NCBI RefSeq assembly: GCF_018614775.1
Contig: NZ_JAGGOF010000002.1
Location: forward strand, 62,001-126,000
Direction of reading: 5' to 3'
DNA from: Pseudomonas fluorescens
GTDB lineage: Bacteria; Pseudomonadota; Gammaproteobacteria; Pseudomonadales; Pseudomonadaceae
DNA length: 64,000 bases
Below are positions 18,789-27,752 of the stretch, piece by piece. Every line of letters begins with the position of its first letter. Position 1 is the stretch's first letter. The translations under genes were made by a program, and so were the position numbers. The notes under the pieces were generated by a model. That model was not told the DNA's origin, ran no database searches, and was given only the letters and a program-made list of their open reading frames with translations.

Positions 18789-18983
18789 ATGCCAAAGATG
18801 AAAACTAAAAGTGGTGCTGCTAAGCGGTTTCTGAAAACTGCTAACGGTATCAAGCACAAGCACGCTTTCAAGAGCCACATCCTGACCAAAATGTCGACCA
18901 AGCGTAAGCGTCAACTGCGCGGTAGCAGCTTGCTGCATCCGTCTGACGTGGCAAAAGTCGAGCGCATGCTGCGCCTTCGTTAA
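18789..18983 (+). CDS. rpmI: Ribosomal protein L35 (bL35)
   Basis: 64 aa, strongly basic, beginning [20 protein letters not shown], with the usual [16 protein letters not shown] segment. It is the second gene of the infC-rpmI-rplT unit. The 60-nt gap before it is where L20 autoregulatory structures sit in E. coli; I did not resolve one here. Confidence 0.97.
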   Translation: MPKMKTKSGAAKRFLKTANGIKHKHAFKSHILTKMSTKRKRQLRGSSLLHPSDVAKVERMLRLR

Positions 18984-19013
18984 TTTTTGGATCAAGAATA
19001 GAGGAAGTAACTC

Positions 19014-19370
19014 ATGGCTCGTGTAAAGCGTGGCGTCATTGCCCGTAAGCGTCACAAAAAAATTCTGAAACTTGCTAAAGGCTACTACGGCGCGCGTTCC
19101 CGCGTATTCCGTGTTGCCAAGCAAGCGGTAATCAAGGCAGGCCAATACGCCTACCGTGACCGTCGTCAGAAAAAACGTCAGTTCCGCGCTCTGTGGATCG
19201 CTCGTATCAACGCTGGTGCTCGTGTTAACGGTCTGTCCTACAGCCGTTTCATCGCCGGCCTGAAAAAAGCGTCCATCGAGATCGACCGCAAGGTTCTGGC
19301 TGATCTGGCAGTGAACGAAAAAGCGGCGTTTGCTGCGATTGTCGAGAAAGCTAAAGCCACCTTGGCTTAA
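19014..19370 (+). CDS. rplT: Ribosomal protein L20 (bL20)
   Basis: 118 aa, beginning [20 protein letters not shown], with the typical [17 protein letters not shown] and [20 protein letters not shown] segments. It binds 23S rRNA early in 50S assembly and represses the operon in E. coli. Confidence 0.97.
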
Positions 19371-19425
19371 GTACCCCCGGCAGTCACCGGGGTCCACCTC
19401 TGTGGGCCTGGGTGTCAAACGTCAT

Positions 19426-20496
<1,071 letters not shown>

Positions 20497-20498
20497 GG

Positions 20499-20634
20499 CT
20501 TGTACGAAAAGTCGCCGAGCGGCGATCAGGCAAGGCGAAAACAGGCGAGGAAGCGGAGTTTACTGGTTGTAAATGAGCATTCCGAGCCTGTTTTCAACGC
20601 AGCATGATCGTCGCGCAGGCACTTTACGTACAAG
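20499..20634. mobile_element. MITE-like 136-bp imperfect palindrome between pheS and pheT
   Basis: Two arms of about 65 bp with roughly three-quarters identity meet at a TGGTT loop. The ends are CTTGTACG(A/T)AAAGT and its complement; the cores share GAAAACAGGC. The element begins two bases after the pheS stop. Its full-length hairpin, lack of coding capacity and terminal symmetry suggest a non-autonomous mobile element or repeat. It is transcribed within the operon and could fold there. Confidence 0.7.
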
Positions 20635-20675
20635 GCCTGGGTCGCAGTCGGTAACGAATCTATTAGGGGGACAGG

Positions 20676-23054
20676 ATGAAATTCAGTGAACAATGGCTGC
20701 GCGGCTGGGTAAGCCCGCAGGTAAGCCGGGACGAGCTGGTTGCTCGCCTGTCGATGGCCGGCCTTGAGGTCGATAGCGTTGCACCGGTCGCCGGTGAGTT
20801 CAGCGGCGTGGTAGTGGGCGAGGTGCTGGGCACCGAACAGCACCCGGACGCTGACAAGCTGCGGGTGTGCCAGGTCAGCAATGGCACGGAGACCTTCCAG
20901 GTCGTCTGCGGCGCGCCAAACGTGCGTCCGGGCCTGAAGATCCCGTTCGCCATGATCGGTGCCGAGCTGCCCGGCGACTTCAAGATCAAGAAAGCCAAGC
21001 TGCGCGGCGTCGAATCCAACGGCATGTTGTGCTCCCAGGCCGAACTGCAGATTGGCGAAGGCAACGATGGCCTGATGGAGCTGGCGGCCGATGCGCCGGT
21101 CGGCCAGGACATCCGTGAATACCTGGGCCTGGACGATGCGAGCATCGAGGTCGACCTGACGCCGAACCGTGGCGACTGCCTGTCCCTGGCCGGTCTGGCC
21201 CGTGAAGTCGGTGCACTGTATGCCGCTCCGGTGACGCGTCCTGTGGTCGCAACCGTACCGGCGGTGCACGATGAAGTACGTTCGGTCGAAGTATTGGCAC
21301 CGGCAGCCTGCCCGCGCTACCTGGGTCGTGTTATCCGCAATGTCGACCTGTCGAAGCCGACGCCGCTGTGGATGGTCGAGCGCCTGCGTCGCGCCGACGT
21401 GCGCAGCATCGATGCTGCTGTCGACATCACCAACTACGTGATGCTGGAGCTGGGCCAACCGCTGCACGCGTTCGATCTTGCCGAAATCAACGGCGGCATC
21501 CGCGTGCGCATGGCTGAAGAGGGCGAGAAGCTGGTATTGCTCGACGGCCAGGAAGTGAGCCTGCGCAGCGATACCCTGGTGATTGCCGACCATTCCCGCG
21601 CCCTGGCGATTGCCGGCGTGATGGGCGGCGAGCACAGCGGCGTTTCCGCGACCACCCGTGACGTGTTCCTCGAAAGCGCCTTCTTCGACCAGATCGCAGT
21701 CGCTGGCAAGGCTCGTTCCTACGGCCTGCACACCGACGCCTCGCACCGCTATGAGCGCGGCGTGGACTGGCAACTGGCCCGTGAAGCCATGGAGCGCGCC
21801 ACTGGCTTGCTGCTGGACATCACCGGCGGTGAAGCCGGCCCGATCATCGAGGCCGTCAGCGAGCAGCACCTGCCCAAAATTGCCCCGGTCACCCTGCGTG
21901 CCCAGCGCATTTCCCAGATGCTCGGGATGGACATGGAGGCTGCCGAAGTCGAGCGTCTGCTTGGCGCCCTGGGCCTGAACATCAGCGCCGATGGAGCAGG
22001 GCAGTGGCGTGTCGAAGTGCCAAGCCATCGCTTCGATATCAGCCTGGAAGTCGACCTGATCGAAGAACTGGCCCGCCTGTACGGCTACAACCGCCTGCCG
22101 GTTCGCTACCCGCAAGCTCGCCTGGCCCCACAGGCCAAGGCTGAAGCCCGTAGCGACCTGCCGGAACTGCGCCGACTGCTGGTGGCCCGTGGGTATCAGG
22201 AAGCGATCACCTACAGCTTCATCGATCCGCGCCAGTTCGAACTGTTCAGCCCGGGCGTCGAGCCGCTGTTGCTGGCCAATCCGATCTCCAACGACATGGC
22301 GGCCATGCGCTCGTCTCTGTGGCCTGGCCTGGTCAAGTCGCTGCAGCACAACCTGAACCGCCAGCAGGACCGCGTGCGCCTGTTCGAAAGTGGCCTGCGC
22401 TTTGTCGGTCAACTGGACGGTTTGAAGCAGGAGTCGATGCTGGCCGGTGTCGTCTGCGGTAGCCGTCTGCCGGAAGGCTGGGCACAAGGCCGCGATGTCG
22501 TTGACTTCTTCGACGTCAAGGCTGACGTGGAAGCGGTACTCGGTTTCGCCGGGGCGCTCGACGCGTTCACGTTCGTACCGGGCAAGCATCCGGCACTGCA
22601 CCCGGGGCAGACCGCGCGCATTGAGCGCGACGGGCGTGAAGTCGGCTACGTCGGCGCGATTCACCCTGAACTGTCGAAGAACCTCGGACTTGATCGTCCG
22701 GTGTTCGTCTTCGAGCTGATCCTGGCCGAAGTGGCGTTGGGGAAAATGCCGAAATTCCAGGAGTTATCGCGCTTTCCTGAAGTGCGCCGTGACCTGGCGT
22801 TGCTGGCCGATCGCGAGGTGGCCTCCAGTGCTGTGCTGGCGGTAATCCGTGAAAATGCAGGCGAATGGCTGACGGACCTCAGGCTATTTGACGTGTATCA
22901 GGGTAAAGGCATTGATCCGCATAGAAAAAGCCTTGCCGTCGGCTTGACCTGGCAGCATCCATCGCGCACTCTTAATGACGATGAGGTGAATACCGCAACG
23001 CAAAACATCCTCACCTCGCTCGAAACCAGGTTGAACGCCACGTTAAGGAAGTGA
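20676..23054 (+). CDS. pheT: Phenylalanyl-tRNA synthetase beta subunit
   Basis: 792 aa, full length. Domains in order: an EMAP/tRNA-binding OB fold near residues 40-150 (VVVGEVLGTEQHPDADKLRV), the B3/4 editing domain, B5, the inactive class II-like core, and the C-terminal anticodon-binding domain (RFPEVRRDLALLADREV). The start ATG 20676 has AGGGGG upstream. The gene is intact despite the palindromic element in front of it. It is followed three bases later by ihfA. Confidence 0.97.
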   Translation: MKFSEQWLRGWVSPQVSRDELVARLSMAGLEVDSVAPVAGEFSGVVVGEVLGTEQHPDADKLRVCQVSNGTETFQVVCGAPNVRPGLKIPFAMIGAELPGDFKIKKAKLRGVESNGMLCSQAELQIGEGNDGLMELAADAPVGQDIREYLGLDDASIEVDLTPNRGDCLSLAGLAREVGALYAAPVTRPVVATVPAVHDEVRSVEVLAPAACPRYLGRVIRNVDLSKPTPLWMVERLRRADVRSIDAAVDITNYVMLELGQPLHAFDLAEINGGIRVRMAEEGEKLVLLDGQEVSLRSDTLVIADHSRALAIAGVMGGEHSGVSATTRDVFLESAFFDQIAVAGKARSYGLHTDASHRYERGVDWQLAREAMERATGLLLDITGGEAGPIIEAVSEQHLPKIAPVTLRAQRISQMLGMDMEAAEVERLLGALGLNISADGAGQWRVEVPSHRFDISLEVDLIEELARLYGYNRLPVRYPQARLAPQAKAEARSDLPELRRLLVARGYQEAITYSFIDPRQFELFSPGVEPLLLANPISNDMAAMRSSLWPGLVKSLQHNLNRQQDRVRLFESGLRFVGQLDGLKQESMLAGVVCGSRLPEGWAQGRDVVDFFDVKADVEAVLGFAGALDAFTFVPGKHPALHPGQTARIERDGREVGYVGAIHPELSKNLGLDRPVFVFELILAEVALGKMPKFQELSRFPEVRRDLALLADREVASSAVLAVIRENAGEWLTDLRLFDVYQGKGIDPHRKSLAVGLTWQHPSRTLNDDEVNTATQNILTSLETRLNATLRK

Positions 23055-23057
23055 CGT

Positions 23058-23360
23058 ATGGGGGCTCTGACGAAAGCTGAGATGGCGGAACGTCTGTATG
23101 AGGAGCTGGGCCTGAATAAACGGGAAGCCAAAGAATTGGTCGAACTGTTTTTCGAAGAAATCAGGCACGCTTTGGAAGACAACGAACAGGTCAAGTTGTC
23201 CGGTTTCGGCAATTTCGACCTGCGGGACAAACGCCAGCGGCCTGGCCGCAATCCGAAAACGGGAGAAGAAATCCCGATCACGGCTCGCCGTGTGGTCACC
23301 TTTCGTCCAGGGCAGAAGTTGAAGGCCCGAGTTGAGGCTTATGCTGGAACCAAGTCATAA
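23058..23360 (+). CDS. ihfA: Integration host factor alpha subunit
   Basis: 100-aa HU/IHF-family DNA-bending protein, beginning [20 protein letters not shown]. It contains the DNA-contacting arm [23 protein letters not shown] and ends in [10 protein letters not shown]. It sits directly behind pheT as in E. coli and Pseudomonas. Its 3' end overlaps the MerR-family gene by 20 bp. Confidence 0.97.
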   Translation: MGALTKAEMAERLYEELGLNKREAKELVELFFEEIRHALEDNEQVKLSGFGNFDLRDKRQRPGRNPKTGEEIPITARRVVTFRPGQKLKARVEAYAGTKS

Positions 23361-23697
23361 CGACGAACTACCCGTCATCCCGGGCAAACGCTACTTCACC
23401 ATCGGTGAAGTCAGCGAGCTGTGTGCGGTAAAGCCGCATGTGCTGCGCTATTGGGAGCAGGAGTTTCCTCAACTCAACCCGGTCAAGCGCCGCGGAAACC
23501 GCCGGTACTATCAGCGACAGGACGTGCTGATGATCCGGCAGATCCGCGCGCTCCTTTACGACCAGGGGTTCACCATCGGCGGCGCACGCCTGCGCCTGTC
23601 GGGTGACGAAGCCAAAGACGACACAACCCAGTACAAACAAATGATCCGCCAGATGATCGCCGAGCTTGAAGATGTGCTGGTGGTGCTCAAGAAATAA
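23341..23697 (+). CDS. MerR-family transcriptional regulator
   Basis: 118 aa from ATG 23341, which lies inside the ihfA 3' end. The MerR winged helix is clear ([26 protein letters not shown], then [20 protein letters not shown]). A short C-terminal coiled coil replaces a ligand domain, and no metal-binding Cys cluster is seen. It is conserved at this place in Pseudomonas; its targets are not known. Confidence 0.9.
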   Translation: MLEPSHNDELPVIPGKRYFTIGEVSELCAVKPHVLRYWEQEFPQLNPVKRRGNRRYYQRQDVLMIRQIRALLYDQGFTIGGARLRLSGDEAKDDTTQYKQMIRQMIAELEDVLVVLKK

Positions 23698-23788
23698 AAT
23701 TTCTGCTTTTAAATACTTCCAGTTTTCAAAAGCTTGCGATATATTCCTGAGCGTTCCGCTGAGAAGCGAAACAAGATTCACGCCTAGT

Positions 23789-23865
23789 CGGGGCGTAGCG
23801 CAGTCCGGTAGCGCACTAGCATGGGGTGCTAGGGGTCGAGTGTTCGAATCACTCCGTCCCGACCA
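23789..23865 (+). tRNA. tRNA-Pro (anticodon GGG)
   Basis: A 77-nt cloverleaf: acceptor CGGGGCG / CGTCCCG, D-arm GCGC...GCGC, anticodon stem CTAGC / GCTAG with loop ATGGGGT (anticodon GGG), T-arm GAGTG-TTCGAAT-CACTC and encoded CCA. tRNA-Pro genes behind ihfA are frequent integration sites, and a lower-GC insert follows here. I found no second copy of the tRNA 3' end downstream. Confidence 0.97.
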
Positions 23866-23882
23866 TATTTTTCAATGATCTG

Positions 23883-23909
23883 GCCCAGCCGTTAGCGGTT
23901 GGGCTTTTT
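23883..23909 (+). terminator. Intrinsic terminator after tRNA-Pro
   Basis: Stem GCCCAGCC / GGTTGGGC (one G-T pair) with a 6-nt loop, then TTTTT. Confidence 0.88.
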
Positions 23910-23934
23910 CATGTCCGCAGGAAACGGTTTGTAT

Positions 23935-23952
23935 GGGTATCCTTGGATACCC
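23935..23952. promoter_or_regulatory. Palindrome before the ATPase/DUF4276 operon
   Basis: GGGTATCC-TT-GGATACCC: 8-bp perfect arms, 58 bp upstream of the ATPase start. It may be an operator for this operon; no regulator gene is beside it. Confidence 0.4.
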
Positions 23953-24010
23953 TTCTATGATGGGGCTGCAAAGCGCGATACTAATCAGGTTTAACCAAGG
24001 AGCAGATGCG

Positions 24011-25180
24011 ATGCTGATCCAGTCCATTCAACTGACTAACTTTCTGAGCTTCGGGGCTTCTACAGCCGCTATTCCTTTGGGGTCGTTGAATGTCATTATT
24101 GGGCCGAACGGATCGGGCAAGTCCAACCTGCTGGAGTCTATTGAGCTTTTACGCAGTGCGCCGGAGCAACTGCTCAAGCCGATACGCGAGGGTGGCGGTG
24201 TTCGCGATTGGCTTTGGCAAGGCGCCAAGGGCACGCCTATAGCCTCGTTGGATGTTTTGCTTCCCCATCCGAATGGCTCCAAGAACCTGCGTTATCACCT
24301 GGCTTTTACCGAGGTGGGGCAGCGTTTCGAGATCGCGGATGAGCGGGTTGAAAATGAAAATCCCGACGGACCCAAACATCCTCAGCCGTACTTTTTTTAC
24401 CATTTCAATAAGGGACGACCGGTTCTGAACCTGAAGGGTGGAGAGGTTCGTTCCCTGCGGCAGGAGGATGTCGATCTGGAAAAGTCCATCCTATCTCAGC
24501 GTCGCGATCCGGATCAGTACCCGGAAATCACCTATCTAGGACAAGCACTGGGCAAGATTCAGCTTTATAGAGAGTGGAGTTTTGGGCGCTATACCGCCCC
24601 TCGGTTACCTCAAAAGGCGGATTTGCCTAATGACGTGTTGGAGCCTGATTCCAGCAACTTGGGACTCGTGCTCAACCGGCTGCGCCGTGATCCTGCTGTC
24701 AAACACCGTCTGTTGACGGCTTTACAGGCGCTTTACAGCGGTATTGATGATTACGATGTGCGGATTGAGGGCGGCACGGTGCAGGTGTTCTTCCACGAGG
24801 GTGGGTTCACAGTGCCTGCGACCCGGTTGTCCGACGGTACTCTGCGTTATCTCTGCCTGCTGGCTGTTCTGTGTCACCCCAACCCTCCGCCGTTGATTTG
24901 CATCGAAGAGCCTGAGTTGGGATTGCACCCCGATATTCTGCCGACGCTGGCGGAGCTGCTGAAGGAAGCCGCTACGCGTACACAACTTATAGTGACTACA
25001 CATTCCGATGTACTGGTAGATGCTATGAGTGATCAGCCAGAATCTATTCTAGTGTCGGAGAAAACAGACACCGGTACGACGCTAACGCGACTCAACGCCG
25101 AAAAACTGAGGCCCTGGCTGGAGAAATACAGGCTTGGGCAATTGTGGACAAGGGGAGAGATTGGAGGAACACGTTGGTGA
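24011..25180 (+). CDS. AAA (AAA_21/OLD-like) ATPase, predicted defence protein
   Basis: 389-aa SMC-like ATPase. Walker A GPNGSGKSN at residues 31-39, an ABC-type signature region RLSDGTLRYLCLLAVL near 270, Walker B LICIEEPELGLHP at 295-307 and the switch VTTHSDVLVD near 331. No transmembrane or nuclease domain is fused; the TOPRIM-like partner is the next gene, with a four-base GTGA overlap. The start is ATG 24011 behind AAGGAG. Similar ATPase plus TOPRIM-type pairs (OLD, PARIS, AbiL, Gabija families) are anti-phage systems, so a defence role is inferred. GC content is visibly lower than in the flanking genes, which suggests horizontal transfer next to tRNA-Pro. Confidence 0.82.
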   Translation: MLIQSIQLTNFLSFGASTAAIPLGSLNVIIGPNGSGKSNLLESIELLRSAPEQLLKPIREGGGVRDWLWQGAKGTPIASLDVLLPHPNGSKNLRYHLAFTEVGQRFEIADERVENENPDGPKHPQPYFFYHFNKGRPVLNLKGGEVRSLRQEDVDLEKSILSQRRDPDQYPEITYLGQALGKIQLYREWSFGRYTAPRLPQKADLPNDVLEPDSSNLGLVLNRLRRDPAVKHRLLTALQALYSGIDDYDVRIEGGTVQVFFHEGGFTVPATRLSDGTLRYLCLLAVLCHPNPPPLICIEEPELGLHPDILPTLAELLKEAATRTQLIVTTHSDVLVDAMSDQPESILVSEKTDTGTTLTRLNAEKLRPWLEKYRLGQLWTRGEIGGTRW

Positions 25181-25818
25181 AACTCTACGTCGAAGGGGGA
25201 GGAGACGCCGCTTCACTGAAAACAGCTTGTCGCGAAGGGTTTTCGAAATTTCTAGAAAAGGCCGGTTTCAAAGGGCGTATGCCCAGAATAGTAGCGTGTG
25301 GCAGTCGTAACGATGCGTTTGACTCCTTTTGTACGGCGATGCGTAACGGTGAGCTGGCCATGCTGTTGGTAGATAGTGAGGCGCCGTTATCCGAATTTAC
25401 CCAGCCGGGTGATGCACAGCAATCTATTGATCGGGCCCGCTGGTTACCCTGGCAGCATTTGCAGCAACGTCAGGACGATGGTTGGCAAAAGCCGGTGGGC
25501 TCTGCGGACTGGCAGTGTCATTTGATGGCACAGTGCATGGAAAGCTGGCTGTTAGCGGATCGGCGAGCACTCAGGGATTTTTTCGGACAGGGTTTTCAGG
25601 AAGGACAATTGCCAGCGATTGGAAACTCTGTTGAGCGTGTGCCCAAGGCACAGGTTTATGATGCTCTTGCCAAAGCTACACGGGACTGCAAGTCTAAAAG
25701 TCAGTACGGTAAAGGAGACCATTCTTTCAAGCTGTTAGGGCTTATTGATCCGGGCAAAGTGAGTGACGCCTCTCCTTGGGCCAAACGATTTATTGAAATT
25801 CTTGAGCTACGTATGTGA
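25177..25818 (+). CDS. DUF4276 family protein (TOPRIM-like partner of the ATPase)
   Basis: 213 aa from GTG 25177, overlapping the ATPase stop (GTGA), with GGAGG ten bases upstream; TTG at 25174 is the alternative. The N-terminus KLYVEGGGDAASLKT puts a Glu (residue 6) at the TOPRIM position, and LLVDSEAP (residues 64-70) supplies a DxE in place of DxD. The later segment CGSRNDAFDSF and the C-terminal GDHSFKLLGLIDPGK fit DUF4276. Its tight coupling to an OLD-like ATPase suggests an effector, possibly a nuclease, licensed by the ATPase. The biochemical activity is inferred, not shown. Confidence 0.8.
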   Translation: MKLYVEGGGDAASLKTACREGFSKFLEKAGFKGRMPRIVACGSRNDAFDSFCTAMRNGELAMLLVDSEAPLSEFTQPGDAQQSIDRARWLPWQHLQQRQDDGWQKPVGSADWQCHLMAQCMESWLLADRRALRDFFGQGFQEGQLPAIGNSVERVPKAQVYDALAKATRDCKSKSQYGKGDHSFKLLGLIDPGKVSDASPWAKRFIEILELRM

Positions 25819-26096
25819 TGCGTAAACATTACTACAGTCCCAGTAGCAAATATGTGCAGAAGCTGATTCGCATGCATCAGGATCGGCACCAACTGCGTGG
25901 CCTGTTATTGGCTGGAGCCGAGTCTGCTCCAGCTGTTCCTTCGGATGGCGATTATTTCGCATCGTTACGTGCCAGGGTTCACAAGCTTCGAGACTTCCGC
26001 ATGCTCGTCCTGCAGGACCCGACGGCTATGGCAGCCAACCCAACACCGAGGGATACGCCATGCAATCACTCATGCAACAGCGCGCCGCCGGCCTGA
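25818..26096 (+). pseudogene. N-terminally truncated ParD-like antitoxin fused to unrelated tail
   Basis: 92-aa frame whose ATG shares a base with the DUF4276 stop (TGATG). Residues 5-55, including SPSSKYVQKLIR and QLRGLLLAGAESAPAVPSDG then YFASLRARV, match the C-terminal two-thirds of ParD antitoxins (pattern SSEYVRELIRKDQDR...LLLAGAESAPAAPADA..YF..LR.RV). The N-terminal ribbon-helix-helix strand is missing, and the last 35 residues look out of family. No parE toxin follows. It is either debris from a lost parDE locus or a short toxin-binding protein co-opted by the operon. Recognition is from memory of the family. Confidence 0.6.
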
Positions 26097-26197
26097 CGAA
26101 GGTTCCGCTGGACCTGGACGGTGCCATTAACTTCACCCAGGTGCTGGAGGCTCGCGCCGACGGCATCAAGGTCTCGCTGTCGGGTGACCGGAAATGA
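26060..26197 (+). CDS. Unrecognised 45-aa reading frame
   Basis: ATG 26060 to TGA 26197, starting MQSLMQQRAAGLTKVPLDLD and ending VSLSGDRK. The composition is protein-like and GC-rich compared with the preceding island, so it may be the 3' remnant of a chromosomal gene cut by the insertion. No strong Shine-Dalgarno. No family recognised. Confidence 0.3.
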   Translation: MQSLMQQRAAGLTKVPLDLDGAINFTQVLEARADGIKVSLSGDRK

Positions 26198-26261
26198 TCG
26201 GCGAACCGTTGCCCAACCCGCGGGACGCAAACAACGGATTTTCCTCAAAGAAGAAATGATT

Positions 26262-26393
26262 TGGCGCCAGCTTGTGGCTGGCGCCGTTGTTTCAATGAAA
26301 CGCTATTGGAGAGTTCAGTGCCGAGTGTTCGTGGCACTCGGCACTGGCATGCACCCCTGTGCATGACGGGGCGTTTTACTGCATGCAGAAACG
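26262..26393. terminator. Cluster of hairpins between the island and the MFS gene
   Basis: Four stems: GGCGCCAGC / GCTGGCGCC near 26262-26283; GTGCCGAGTG / CACTCGGCAC at 26318-26344 (10 bp perfect); ATGCAC / GTGCAT near 26348-26364; and GGCGTTT / AAACGCC near 26366-26392. They probably end transcription from both directions. Nothing coding is seen in 26198-26435. Confidence 0.55.
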
Positions 26394-26435
26394 CCCATTC
26401 CGACATCCTGTCGCTCCCCGAAAGGAGTGAATGAG

Positions 26436-27692
26436 TCAAACGCTGTCGATGCCCTCGGCGGCCGGAGCAGAAACCCTGGCCGGTGCGGTTTCGCGCAGGC
26501 AGGTGGCGACCAGCAGCCCGACCAGCACAGCGCCGAGTGCCAGATACATGGTGTTTTCGATGCCATGGTGCTGGGCGATATAACCGGCGATGGCCGGCGC
26601 GACGCCGCCACCGAAAATCTCGCCGATGCCGACTACCAGACCGGTGGCGGTGGAGGTCAGCGCCGCTGGAACCGACTCGCTGGTCAGCGGCCCGACGGTC
26701 ATGCAGATCATGCTGAAGTTGAAAAAGATCGTCAGGAATAGCAGCGCGAACAATTTCACCGGCTCGGCACCCGTGCCCATCAGCAGCCACAGGAACACCC
26801 CGGTGGCCACGAACGAGATGAGCACCACCGGTTTGCGGCCGATACGGTCCGACACCGCCGGCATGATCAACTGCCCGAGAAAACCACCGAGGCCGATGGC
26901 CGACATCACAAAGCCCATCTGCTGCACCTGCAGGTGCAGATAGTCCATCAGGTAGTTGGGCATCATCACGCTGATGACGAACAGACAGGTGAGCATGCAA
27001 AACATGCCAACGATGTTCAGCCACACATTGCGAAAGCGCAGGGCATCCAGCCAGCCCGGTTGATCGGTAGCGGTGCGGCTTTCGGCTTTTTGCGGCGTGG
27101 CGGTGCGGGTTTCCCGCAGGTAGCGGTACATCGCCAGGGCCAGCAGGAAGCCCGGCAGCGAGACGATCACGAACACCCAACGCCAGGATGGCACGACCAA
27201 CAGCAACTGCGTGGCCAGAATCGGTGCCAGCCCCAGGCCCAGGATCGGGAAGAACGCCTGTTGAATGCCGATGTTCATCCCGCGCCGCGCCGGGTGCGAA
27301 GACTCGGCCGTGGCCGCCAGTGCTGTCGGCGTGAAGGCGCCTTCGGAGATGCCCATGATCGCCCGAATCAGCATCAAGCCACCGATACCGGTGGCCAGAC
27401 CGGACAGCCCCGCGAGCAACGAAAACACCAGCACCGCCGGGATCAGTACCTTGCGCCGGCCGATTCGATCGGACAGTCGGCCCATGAAAATCGAAGAAAT
27501 ACCCCAGGCCAGGCCCAAGACAGCGGTCACATTACCGAGGTCCTGATAGTCCAGGCCGAGGTCTTTCATCATCACCGGGAACAGTGGCAGGATGATGAAC
27601 CGGTCCAGGCCCACCAGGCCGAAACCCAGTGCCAGCATGGCCACCGCTTTGAACTCGTAGCGAACATCCCACGCATGCTTGTTGTTATTCAT
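26436..27692 (-). CDS. MFS transporter of the aromatic catabolic operon
   Basis: 418-aa major facilitator with about 12 membrane helices. The loop-2 signature GRLSDRIGRRKVLIP and its repeat in the second half (PAVSDRIGRKPVVLIS) are clear. A cytoplasmic central loop (ETRTATPQKAESRTATD) divides the halves. It is the last gene of the operon that carries a hydroxylase, ring-cleavage dioxygenase and hydrolase, so it most likely imports the aromatic acid or a related substrate by proton symport. Confidence 0.85.
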   Translation of the reverse strand: MNNNKHAWDVRYEFKAVAMLALGFGLVGLDRFIILPLFPVMMKDLGLDYQDLGNVTAVLGLAWGISSIFMGRLSDRIGRRKVLIPAVLVFSLLAGLSGLATGIGGLMLIRAIMGISEGAFTPTALAATAESSHPARRGMNIGIQQAFFPILGLGLAPILATQLLLVVPSWRWVFVIVSLPGFLLALAMYRYLRETRTATPQKAESRTATDQPGWLDALRFRNVWLNIVGMFCMLTCLFVISVMMPNYLMDYLHLQVQQMGFVMSAIGLGGFLGQLIMPAVSDRIGRKPVVLISFVATGVFLWLLMGTGAEPVKLFALLFLTIFFNFSMICMTVGPLTSESVPAALTSTATGLVVGIGEIFGGGVAPAIAGYIAQHHGIENTMYLALGAVLVGLLVATCLRETAPARVSAPAAEGIDSV

Positions 27693-27752
27693 GGTTGTTA
27701 CTCGGATGGAGTTGAGGAGGGCCGCCGCACCAGCAACGCGGTTGCCAGGGGC

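Noticed and set aside
20526-22664. 712-codon open frame antisense to pheT
   Set aside because: It lies fully over pheT, the composition is shadow-like, and no family is recognisable.
23866-26260. Direct repeat of the tRNA-Pro 3' end as attR of the island
   Set aside because: I read the region for a copy of the T-arm and acceptor bases and found none; the island may have lost it or entered another way.
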